49,025 nt of DNA from an uncultured Ruminococcus sp. Its GTDB lineage: Bacteria; Bacillota; Clostridia; Oscillospirales; Ruminococcaceae. Below, piece after piece: positions 17,339 through 24,318 of this stretch. The first letter of the stretch is position 1. The number at the start of each line of letters is the position of its first letter. Under the pieces are notes generated by a model that made no database searches, was not told the DNA's origin, and worked only from the letters and a program-made list of their open reading frames with translations. The stretch spans positions 1 through 49,025 of the forward strand of contig CASDRM010000010.1 in assembly GCA_949283135.1 (NCBI GenBank), read 5' to 3'. The position numbers were made by a program, and so were the translations under genes.

Positions 17339-17857
17339 CTAATCACTGTCTTCGCAGACATCGCGACGCTCCGAGGAATGCTCCGGCTTTTCCCTGAGCG
17401 ATTTATGCACACTCTGGAGATCTTGCGAGAGCTGGTTGAGCGCCTCGCATAGCCGGTCAAGCTTCTCCTCGGTAAAGCCTTTGAAGGTCTGTTCATCCAC
17501 TTCGTCAAAAATTTTGGTGGTTTTTTCGATTATCTCCCTGCCCTTTTCGGTTATGGTGATATTGTTTACCCTTGAGTCGCTTGACGAGGAGCTTCTTTCT
17601 ATGTAGCCCTGAGCCTCAAGCTTTTTAAGGGTGACTGTCACCGCTGCAGGTGATATTTCCATCGACTGCGCAAGCTCCTTCTGCGAGATATTTCCGATGT
17701 GGTTGATTGTGAGCAGCATGGTGTGCTGACTGCGATGAAGTCCGAGCGCGCTGACCTTGCTTTCGATAAGCGCGTGGTGGAGACGGTTGCACTTCAGAAA
17801 CAGATGGATGCATTTTCTGTACTTTTCTTGTCGGCTGTTATTATCCAATATAACCAT
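17339..17857 (-). CDS. MarR-family transcription regulator
   Basis: A 172-residue winged-helix repressor, probably controlling its own operon with the ABC exporter genes. The domain shows a helix-rich N terminus (YRKCIHLFLKCNRLHHALIE), an HTH (ISQKELAQSMEISPAAVTVTLKKLEAQGYI), the wing (RSSSSSDSRVNNITITEKG with the conserved D-R pair), and a long C-terminal dimer helix (EVDEQTFKGFTEEKLDRLCEAL). The GGAGG is only two bases from ATG 17857, so the true start could be the TTG four codons in. Upstream lie a perfect sigma-A promoter and a palindrome just past the -10, well placed for autorepression. Confidence 0.88.
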   Translation of the reverse strand: MVILDNNSRQEKYRKCIHLFLKCNRLHHALIESKVSALGLHRSQHTMLLTINHIGNISQKELAQSMEISPAAVTVTLKKLEAQGYIERSSSSSDSRVNNITITEKGREIIEKTTKIFDEVDEQTFKGFTEEKLDRLCEALNQLSQDLQSVHKSLREKPEHSSERRDVCEDSD

Positions 17858-17878
17858 TCCCTCCGCAATAATTTAATA

Positions 17879-17926
17879 GTTAATAATTAACGAATTGATT
17901 ATATTCTTGTGAATTCAGAATGTCAA
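17879..17926 (-). promoter_or_regulatory. Promoter and candidate operator of the marR-ABC operon
   Basis: Minus strand: TTGACA (17921-17926), 17-nt spacer, TATAAT (17898-17903). Immediately downstream, GTTAATaATTAAC (17879-17891) is a perfect inverted repeat around one central base, covering the likely transcription start. It is the best candidate MarR site. Confidence 0.8.
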
Positions 17927-18022
17927 TATTATTTTTGGAGAAATTTTTCTTCATTTTATATCACACAGCTATCACAAAAAGCGTTAAATAGGGCTGAAAA
18001 CGGCGAAAAGCTGATAATATGG

Positions 18023-18051
18023 TTGACATCGGGAGATAATTATTGTAAAAT
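18023..18051 (+). promoter_or_regulatory. Sigma-A promoter of rnpB
   Basis: TTGACA (18023-18028), 17-nt spacer, TAAAAT (18046-18051), directly before the RNase P RNA. Confidence 0.8.
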
Positions 18052-18054
18052 GTA

Positions 18055-18420
18055 TGAGCTTGCGAGTAAGCTATACGGCAGCGGCTGCCGCCTTGGCGGC
18101 AGATGAGGAAAGTCCGAGCACCATAGAGCAGGGTAGCTGATAACATCAGCCGAGGGCGACCTTAGGGAAAGTGCAACAGAAATAAACCGCCGCGAAAGCG
18201 GTAAGGATGGAAAGGCGAGGTAAGAGCTCACCGAGGCGCGGGTGACCGCGCTGTCATGTAAACCCTATCCGGTGCAACACCGATTGGTTCAGCATGTCAT
18301 AACGTCTGCTCGGCGGATATGCTGTTAAAGGTGGCTTGATCTTTGCGGCGACGCAAAGGGTAGATAGATTGCCGTACTCGACAGAACTCGGCTTACAGGC
18401 TTAGTCGCACAGCTCATGAG
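18055..18420 (+). ncRNA. rnpB: RNase P RNA
   Basis: Catalytic RNA that trims tRNA 5' leaders. Universally conserved blocks are present in order: GAGGAAAGTCCGAGCACC (CR I), AGGGAAAGTGCAACAGAAA with AAACCGCC (CR II/III), the GGTAAGGATGGAAAGGCGAGG region, GTAAACCC, and ACAGAACTCGGCTTACAGGC near the 3' end (CR V). P1 closes the molecule: TGAGCT-TGCGA-TAAGC at 18055-18071 pairs with 18399-18416. The exact ends are estimated from P1. The shape appears to be type A. Confidence 0.95.
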
Positions 18421-18471
18421 TTTTACGGGGGGAAAAGCTCCCGGGTATATAATTTGGAACGGAAGATGAGT

Positions 18472-19122
18472 ATGTTAAAAATCAAATTTGCGATATGTGT
18501 CGCCGTGCTTATGGCGGTCAGCCTTGTATGCCTTTGCGGCTGCGGCTCAGAGCCGATAAATAACGAGCTCCCTGTCGAAAATGAAGTGGGGGTCGAAGGC
18601 TTTAACACCTCCTATGGGGTAAGCCTGCCCGGGTATTATGTCAGGGTGGTAAGCGATGTCAGCGAAGGGGACAAGGTGGTTCAGAGAAACTTCTATGTCT
18701 GCACTGACGAGGAGATGACAAAGGCGGTCGGAACACTTACCGCTTCCTACGGAGAAAACGAGGAGCTTACCGGCTATGAGGCTGTTATTGGAGTGATTGC
18801 GGTGGAAAAGCTGGTAACCTACAGCGTAGTGGATGGTGTCAGCAGCTTTTATTCTGAAATCAATTTCAGTGCCGAGGGTATCACCGAAAGCTCGAGCTGG
18901 AAGAATATAGTTATTGACTCGGATGCAGGCGAGACCGCCACATACATTGGAACTCAGAGCTACTATTCGGACGGAAGCGAGCATGTGTACAGAGAGGAAA
19001 AGTATGTCTCGGCAGACGTCGGCGAGTATCTTGAGAGCGTCACCGAGAGGGAGTACGACGAATCGGGAAAGATGATATCCGAGAATATCACAAACTATGA
19101 TAAGGACGGAAACGAGCTGTGA
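18472..19122 (+). CDS. Small lipoprotein of unknown function
   Basis: A 216-residue secreted lipoprotein. Residues 1-23 form a hydrophobic signal, followed by the lipobox L-C-G-C with the modified Cys near 24, so it should sit on the outer face of the membrane. The mature part is acidic, beta-rich and has no motif I recognise. The end (YDESGKMISENITNYDKDGN) resembles the short YD-type strand repeats seen in other Clostridial lipoproteins. A TTG at 18454 opens the frame, but GGAAG lies six bases before ATG 18472, which gives a proper signal peptide. It starts about 50 nt after RNase P RNA; the weak GC-rich hairpin between them may not fully end transcription. Confidence 0.72.
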   Translation: MLKIKFAICVAVLMAVSLVCLCGCGSEPINNELPVENEVGVEGFNTSYGVSLPGYYVRVVSDVSEGDKVVQRNFYVCTDEEMTKAVGTLTASYGENEELTGYEAVIGVIAVEKLVTYSVVDGVSSFYSEINFSAEGITESSSWKNIVIDSDAGETATYIGTQSYYSDGSEHVYREEKYVSADVGEYLESVTEREYDESGKMISENITNYDKDGNEL

Positions 19123-19168
19123 TAATATCGCGCCGCCTGTAAAAAACGGATGTAATTATTGATGAAAG

Positions 19169-19200
19169 CGCACTCTTTGCCGGGTGCGTTTTTCTTTTTT
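19169..19200 (+). terminator. Intrinsic terminator after the lipoprotein
   Basis: A short stem, CGCAC/GTGCG with a 10-nt loop, is followed by TTTTTCTTTTTT. Confidence 0.65.
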
Positions 19201-19264
19201 CCCTTTAATTGGGCGGAAAAGGACAATTTTTTATTTATTTAACTGTCTGATACTCAAAAACAGG

Positions 19265-19293
19265 TTGACAAACCCCCGCGATTATGATAACTT
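19265..19293 (+). promoter_or_regulatory. Sigma-A promoter of the polyamine operon leader
   Basis: TTGACA (19265-19270), 17-nt spacer, TAACTT (19288-19293). The first gene starts about 520 nt downstream, so a very long leader is made. Confidence 0.7.
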
Positions 19294-19299
19294 TAGCTT

Positions 19300-19475
19300 A
19301 ATGGGAAACTAAATAGGTATCTCTTAGAGGTCTTCCAGGTGAGTATTTTATTTGACCGCAGCCCCAAAATGTTTTTTAGGAGTCGGTCAACTGCCGAGCG
19401 CGGCAAAGTCGCGCTGTTGATAAATGATGAACAGTGAAAGGTGTTTCATCGTTGAGCGTTATGCTCAGTTTTTAA
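19300..19475 (+). ncRNA. Candidate structured RNA ending in its own terminator
   Basis: No open frame of note. The stretch folds into several local helices: TTGACCG (19352-19358) with CGGTCAA (19384-19390); AGCGCG with CGCGCT around 19397-19415; GATGAA with TTCATC (about 19426-19450); and TGAGC-GTTAT-GCTCA (19453-19467) followed by G then TTTTT, a short intrinsic terminator. With the promoter at 19265 this could be a free RNA of about 175 nt or the first half of a longer leader. It does not match 6S, SRP RNA, tmRNA or the common riboswitch classes I know. Transcript ends are inferred. Confidence 0.5.
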
Positions 19476-19818
19476 GTTGGTCACTATAAACCGGCGTATA
19501 TTCGCCCTAACTTGTAAAACGGTCAATAAGAGTAGTAAAAGCGAAATATTTGCTATATAGACTCTGGATATCCATGCGGTTGTGTCCATGTACAGATGCT
19601 TAAAGTAAGGCTCTGAAAAGCGGACGTTGAAAAGCGTCCGGCGCTGTTCGAGTGCAGAGCTTTCTGAATGTCGGTTTTTGTCGTTTGTAAGCCGCCGGCA
19701 TTTTGGGACATGCTTTTATATTTTGAGGATTAAGTGACGAAAAACAGGTTAGACGCTTGCTTTTCGTCTTTTTTTGTGACCGGATTGGCATTTTTTATCA
19801 TTTTTAAGGAGATATGAG
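19474..19818 (+). promoter_or_regulatory. Second part of the polyamine operon leader, with terminator before the start codon
   Basis: Gene-free leader with further helices: GGCG/CGCC (19493-19505) inside AAGTT/AACTT; GGACG/CGTCC (19622-19639) inside GCTCTG/CAGAGC (about 19610-19660). It ends in a strong intrinsic terminator at 19736-19775, GACGAAAA/TTTTCGTC with T7. The terminator lies 43 nt before the start codon of the arginine decarboxylase gene, so transcription into the operon should be conditional. The segment GGTTTTTGTC (19672-19682) can pair with most of the terminator's left arm and may be an antiterminator. The ligand or sensor is unknown; no T-box core is present. Confidence 0.6.
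19736..19775 (+). terminator. Leader terminator of the polyamine operon
   Basis: GACGAAAA (19736-19743) pairs with TTTTCGTC (19761-19768), followed by seven T. It stands upstream of the ribosome site AAGGAGATATGAG, the arrangement of an attenuator. Confidence 0.8.
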
Positions 19819-21273
19819 ATGGGAAATCAGTACAGGGCGCCGATATATGATGCACTCGAGGAGTTCAGAAAAAACAGGGTCGTTCCCTTTGATGTGCCCG
19901 GACACAAGAGAGGAAGAGGAAACCCGGAGCTTGTAAAGCTTTTGGGAAAGCAGTGCGTGGAGCTTGACGTCAACTCAATGAAGCCGCTTGATAACCTTTG
20001 TCACCCTGTGTCGGTCATAAAGGAAGCGGAGGAGCTTGCCGCCGAGGCGTTCGGCGCGGCGTACGCGTTTTTAATGGTGGGAGGCACTACCTCTGCGGTT
20101 CAGTCCATGGTTCTGACTGCGAGCAAAAAGGGAGAGAAGATAATACTCCCAAGAAACGTACACAGGAGCGTCATCAACGCGCTGGTCGTAAACGGAGCGA
20201 CGCCCATCTATGTCAACCCTGATGTGGATAAAAAGCTCGGCATAGCCCTTGGGATGAAGATATCTCAGGTTGAAAAAGCGATAGAGGAGAACCCTGACGC
20301 CGTCGCAATACTGGTGAATAACCCTACTTATTACGGCATATGCTCAAACCTTAAAAAAATTGTGGAGCTTGCGCACGCCCATAACATGATGGTGCTTGTC
20401 GACGAGGCACACGGAACGCATTTTTATTTCGGCGAGGACATGCCCATAAGTGCTATGGCGGCCGGAGCGGATATGGCGAGCGTGAGCATGCACAAGTCGG
20501 GAGGAAGCCTGACGCAGAGCTCGTTTCTTCTCACGGGACCCGGCGTAAGCCCGGGATATGTAAGGCAGGTAATAAACCTGACGCAGACGACGAGCGCGTC
20601 CTATCTTTTGCTTGCCAGCCTTGATATATCCCGCAGAAACCTTGCTATAAGGGGCAAGGAGGCGTTTGCCGAGGTAGAGAGGATAGCGGACTACGCGAGA
20701 ACCGAGATAAACAAGATAGGCGGCTATTACGCCTATGGCGAGGAGCTTATAAACGGGGACAGCGTCTATGATTTTGATACCACCAAGCTGACGGTTTACA
20801 CCCTCGACATAGGGCTCGCGGGGATAGAGGTATATGATCTTCTTCGTGACGAGTACGACATACAGGTGGAGCTGGGCGACATCGGAAACATACTCGCGTA
20901 CATTTCCATAGGCGACAGGATGAGGGAAACGGAAAGGCTTGTCAGCGCGCTCCACGACATACGCCGCAGGTATCAGCGCGACAAGACCGGTCTTTTGGAC
21001 AGAGAGTATATTTCCCCGCAGGTGGTAATGACTCCTCAGGAGGCGTTTTACTCGGCCAAGGAGGAGATGATACCGATAGAGCAGACGGAGGACAGGATCT
21101 GCACCGAGTTTGTTATGTGCTATCCGCCTGGAATACCGATACTTGCCCCCGGCGAGAGGATAACAAGAGAGATAATCGACTACATCCTTTATGCCAAGGA
21201 AAAGGGCTGTTCCATTACCGGACCTGAGGACGAAAAGGTGGAAAGGCTCAACGTAATCAGGGAGAGGCTTTGA
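19819..21273 (+). CDS. speA: Arginine decarboxylase (Orn/Lys/Arg decarboxylase family, short form)
   Basis: PLP enzyme of fold type I, 484 residues, the size of Bacillus SpeA rather than the larger biodegradative enzymes. Expected to decarboxylate arginine to agmatine; lysine or ornithine cannot be excluded by motif alone, but the downstream agmatinase-type gene argues for arginine. Landmarks: VPGHKRGRGNPEL near residue 33, GGTTSAVQSMV (cofactor phosphate), PRNVHRSVINAL, VDEAHGTHFYF with the Asp and His that hold the pyridine ring, and SMHKSGGSLTQSS with the Schiff-base Lys near 226. AAGGAG precedes ATG 19819 by eight bases. It heads a five-gene polyamine operon behind a long attenuator-like leader. 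Confidence 0.88.
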   Translation: MGNQYRAPIYDALEEFRKNRVVPFDVPGHKRGRGNPELVKLLGKQCVELDVNSMKPLDNLCHPVSVIKEAEELAAEAFGAAYAFLMVGGTTSAVQSMVLTASKKGEKIILPRNVHRSVINALVVNGATPIYVNPDVDKKLGIALGMKISQVEKAIEENPDAVAILVNNPTYYGICSNLKKIVELAHAHNMMVLVDEAHGTHFYFGEDMPISAMAAGADMASVSMHKSGGSLTQSSFLLTGPGVSPGYVRQVINLTQTTSASYLLLASLDISRRNLAIRGKEAFAEVERIADYARTEINKIGGYYAYGEELINGDSVYDFDTTKLTVYTLDIGLAGIEVYDLLRDEYDIQVELGDIGNILAYISIGDRMRETERLVSALHDIRRRYQRDKTGLLDREYISPQVVMTPQEAFYSAKEEMIPIEQTEDRICTEFVMCYPPGIPILAPGERITREIIDYILYAKEKGCSITGPEDEKVERLNVIRERL

Positions 21274-21287
21274 AAGGGAGCGTTTAG

Positions 21288-22151
21288 ATGGAATTTTGGT
21301 TTTCTGAAATGCACACGCCGAGAGTGAAGCTCTCGGTTCAGGTAGACAGGCAGCTGTACAGCGAGGAAAATGAATATATACGCCTTGATATATTTGAATC
21401 ACCGGAGTTTGGAAGGTTTCTGACGGTTGACGGCTATATCATCACTACCGAAAGAGACGAGTTTATATATCACGAAATGATGACTCATGTTCCGATGGCT
21501 GTGCACCCCGACCCGAGGAAGATACTTGTCTTCGGAGCGGGAGACGGAGGCGTGGTGCGTGAGCTTTTAAAGTATCCTGACGTTGAGCAGATAGACATGG
21601 TCGAGGTGAACGAGGGCGTAGTAGAGGCGTGCATGAAGTACCTGCCATTCAGCGCAAGCGGGCTTACAGACCCAAAGGTCACCATATATTCTGACAATTC
21701 GCTGAGGTTTATAAGGCATATAGAGAACGAGTACGATGTTATAATAGTCGACTCCGCCGGATTTTACGGACCGGGAGAGAGCCTTCTTTCGAGGGAATTT
21801 TACGGAAGCTGCTACAAGGCGCTCAAGGACGACGGCATAATGGTAAACCAGCACCAGAGCCCGTTTTATGACGAGGACAGGCTGGAGACCCAGAAGGCTC
21901 ACAAGCGCATAGTCGAGAGCTTTCCTATAAGCAGGGTCTATCAGGCGCATATACCATCCTATCCGTCCGGCTACTGGCTGTTCGGCTTCGCGTCAAAAGG
22001 CTACCATCCGGTAAAGGATCTCAGGGCGAAGAAGTGGAAGTCATTAAACATAGAAACCCGCTACTATACTCTCAACCTGCACAGAGGCTGCTTTGCGCTG
22101 CCAGCCTATGTGGAGAGAATGCTTGAGGATGTTGAGAACATTCCGGACTGA
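21288..22151 (+). CDS. speE: Spermidine synthase-like aminopropyltransferase
   Basis: Family enzyme that moves an aminopropyl group from decarboxylated S-adenosylmethionine to an amine. 287 residues, full length. Conserved parts: N-terminal beta domain, TTERDEFIYHEMMTHVP, the Rossmann loop GAGDGGVVRELLKY, and VEVNEGVVEACMKYLP. Where E. coli has DCTDPIGPGESLF and Bacillus DSTEPVGPA, this protein has DSAGFYGPGESLL: the first Asp is kept but the second acidic residue, which contacts the amine acceptor, is gone. The acceptor may therefore differ from putrescine. No speD is present in this window to supply its donor. Fourteen bases after speA; RBS AAAGGGAG. Confidence 0.85.
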   Translation: MEFWFSEMHTPRVKLSVQVDRQLYSEENEYIRLDIFESPEFGRFLTVDGYIITTERDEFIYHEMMTHVPMAVHPDPRKILVFGAGDGGVVRELLKYPDVEQIDMVEVNEGVVEACMKYLPFSASGLTDPKVTIYSDNSLRFIRHIENEYDVIIVDSAGFYGPGESLLSREFYGSCYKALKDDGIMVNQHQSPFYDEDRLETQKAHKRIVESFPISRVYQAHIPSYPSGYWLFGFASKGYHPVKDLRAKKWKSLNIETRYYTLNLHRGCFALPAYVERMLEDVENIPD

Positions 22152-22170
22152 TTATTGAAAGAGGGATAAT

Positions 22171-23028
22171 ATGCTTGAGAAAAATATAGAAACATTTATA
22201 GCCTGCAACTGCGAATATGAGGACTCGGATATCGTGCTTTTCGGAGCGCCGTTTGATTCCACGACCTCTTTCCGCCCCGGAACAAGATTCGCAAGCCACG
22301 CGATAAGAAGCGAGTCATACGGGCTTGAAACATACAGTCCCTATCAGGACAAAGACCTTGCAGACTGCAAGGTGTTCGACAGCGGAGACATAGAGCTATG
22401 CATGGGCTCGAGCGAAATAGCGCTGGAGCAGATATCCGACAGAGCGGCGCGCATACTTCTTGACGGCAAGCTGCCGATTATGATAGGCGGAGAGCACCTT
22501 GTAACGCTCGGAATGTTCCGCGAGGTATACAAGAAGCACCCCGACGTGCAGATAATACACTTTGACGCGCACGCCGACCTGAGGCAGGAGTATCTCGGGG
22601 CGGAGCTTTCCCACGCCTGCGTGATAAAAAGATGTCATGACCTCGTCGGCGACGGAAGGATACATCAGTTCGGCATACGCTCGGGAGACAGGAGCGAGTT
22701 TGTGTGGTCGTCAAACGGTCATACCGATATGCACAGGTTTGGCTTTGACGGACTTGAGGAGACTGTCAGCGCGCTTGGCGACACGCCGGTGTACTTTACC
22801 ATCGACCTTGACATACTCGACCCGTCGGTGTTCCCGGGAACCGGAACTCCGGAGGCGGGAGGCGTCGGCTTTATGGAGCTGCTTAACGCGATCATGACGG
22901 TTTGCGGCTCGGCAAATGTGGTGGCATGCGACGTAAACGAGCTCAGTCCTCATTACGATCAGAGCGGCGCTTCCACTGCGGTTGCCTGCAAGGTCGTAAG
23001 AGAGCTTATACTTGCTCTGCAAAAATAA
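22171..23028 (+). CDS. speB: Agmatinase-type ureohydrolase
   Basis: Binuclear manganese hydrolase of the arginase/agmatinase superfamily, 285 residues. All metal ligands are visible: GGEHLVT (His), HFDAHADLR (Asp-His-Asp), and TIDLDILDPS (two Asp), followed by GTGTPEAGG and the ACDVNELSP strand. It removes urea from agmatine to give putrescine. In this operon it may instead act on N1-aminopropylagmatine to give spermidine, as family members do in some bacteria. Motifs do not separate the two. RBS GAGGG lies before ATG 22171, 19 nt after speE. Confidence 0.88.
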   Translation: MLEKNIETFIACNCEYEDSDIVLFGAPFDSTTSFRPGTRFASHAIRSESYGLETYSPYQDKDLADCKVFDSGDIELCMGSSEIALEQISDRAARILLDGKLPIMIGGEHLVTLGMFREVYKKHPDVQIIHFDAHADLRQEYLGAELSHACVIKRCHDLVGDGRIHQFGIRSGDRSEFVWSSNGHTDMHRFGFDGLEETVSALGDTPVYFTIDLDILDPSVFPGTGTPEAGGVGFMELLNAIMTVCGSANVVACDVNELSPHYDQSGASTAVACKVVRELILALQK

Positions 23029-23049
23029 ATCTGAAAGGGAGAAGGCTTT

Positions 23050-24315
23050 ATGGGAAAATTATTGGTAATAGGCTGCGGCGGAGTTGCGAGTGTTGCCATT
23101 CAGAAGTGCGCCGCGAATTACGAGGTGTTTGACGAGATAATGATAGCGAGCCGCACGGTATCCAAGTGCGATGCTCTCAAGAAAAAGCTTGAGGACGAAA
23201 AAAGGACAAAGGCGAAAATATCCACGGCGCGTGTCGATGCTGATAATACAGAAGAGCTTATAAAGCTTATCAGCGGCTTCAAGCCAGAGGTGGTTCTGAA
23301 CCTCGCGCTGCCGTATCAGGATCTTACTATAATGGACGCCTGCCTCAGGGCGGGAGTAAACTATGTGGACACCGCCAACTACGAGGCGGAGAACACCTCC
23401 GACCCGGAGTGGCGGAGCGTCTACGAGAAGAGATGCCGCGAGGAGGGCTTTACCGCCTATTTCGACTACTCGTGGCAGTGGGCGTATCAGGACAAATTTA
23501 AGGACGCGGGTCTGACGGCCTTACTGGGAAGCGGCTTTGATCCAGGCGTCACGAGCGTGTTCTCAGCGTACGCTTTGAAGCATTATTTTGATGAGATCCA
23601 TTATATAGATATACTTGACTGCAACGGCGGCGACCACGGATATCCGTTTGCCACCAATTTCAACCCCGAAATAAACCTGCGTGAGGTCTCGGCAAACGGC
23701 TCATACTGGGAAAACGGACACTGGGTCGAGACAAAGCCGATGGAGATAAAGCGTGAGTACGATTTTGACGGCGTCGGCAAAAAGGACATGTACCTTCTGC
23801 ACCATGAGGAGATAGAGTCGCTTGCAAAGAACATTCCCGGAGTTAAAAGGATCCGCTTCTTCATGACCTTCGGTCAGAGCTATTTAACGCACATGAAGTG
23901 CCTTGAAAACGTAGGAATGCTCGGCACCGAGCCGGTTATGTACGAGGGCAGGGAGATAGTACCGATACAGTTTTTGAAGGCGCTTTTGCCTGATCCGGCG
24001 TCGCTCGGTCCGCGCACGGTAGGAAAGACGAACATCGGCTGCATCTTTACCGGAGTTAAGGATGGAAAAGAAAAGTCAATATACATCTACAACATCTGCG
24101 ATCATCAGGAGTGCTATAAGGAGGTAGGATCTCAGGCCATATCCTATACCACCGGCGTGCCTGCTATGATAGGCGCGATGCTCGTGATGAACGGCGAGTG
24201 GAGAAAGCCGGGCGTTTACAATCTTGAGGAGTTTGATCCCGATCCGTTTATGGACGCGCTCAACAAGTGGGGGCTCCCGTGGGTGGTGGATGAAAACCCG
24301 ACGCTGGTGGAGTAA
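23050..24315 (+). CDS. Carboxynorspermidine/carboxyspermidine dehydrogenase-type enzyme (saccharopine dehydrogenase family)
   Basis: NAD(P)-dependent enzyme that joins an amine (diaminopropane, putrescine or agmatine) to aspartate beta-semialdehyde by reductive condensation. 421 residues. The N-terminal Rossmann fold begins LLVIGCGGVASVAIQKCA, followed by IASRTVSKCDALKKKL; NLALPYQDLTIMDACLRAGVNYVDTANYE is typical of the saccharopine dehydrogenase group. GSGFDPGVTSVFSAYALKHYFDEIHYIDILDCNGGDHG is characteristic of the CANSDH subgroup. The adjacent downstream gene encodes the matching decarboxylase, and the upstream genes make agmatine, so the acceptor could be putrescine or agmatine. RBS AAAGGGAG before ATG 23050. 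Confidence 0.88.
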   Translation: MGKLLVIGCGGVASVAIQKCAANYEVFDEIMIASRTVSKCDALKKKLEDEKRTKAKISTARVDADNTEELIKLISGFKPEVVLNLALPYQDLTIMDACLRAGVNYVDTANYEAENTSDPEWRSVYEKRCREEGFTAYFDYSWQWAYQDKFKDAGLTALLGSGFDPGVTSVFSAYALKHYFDEIHYIDILDCNGGDHGYPFATNFNPEINLREVSANGSYWENGHWVETKPMEIKREYDFDGVGKKDMYLLHHEEIESLAKNIPGVKRIRFFMTFGQSYLTHMKCLENVGMLGTEPVMYEGREIVPIQFLKALLPDPASLGPRTVGKTNIGCIFTGVKDGKEKSIYIYNICDHQECYKEVGSQAISYTTGVPAMIGAMLVMNGEWRKPGVYNLEEFDPDPFMDALNKWGLPWVVDENPTLVE

Positions 24316-24318
24316 GCG

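Noticed and set aside
19300-19475. Identification of the upstream leader RNA as 6S RNA
   Set aside because: The size fits, but 6S RNA is one long rod with a central bubble and paired ends. This region makes several separate hairpins and its ends do not pair.
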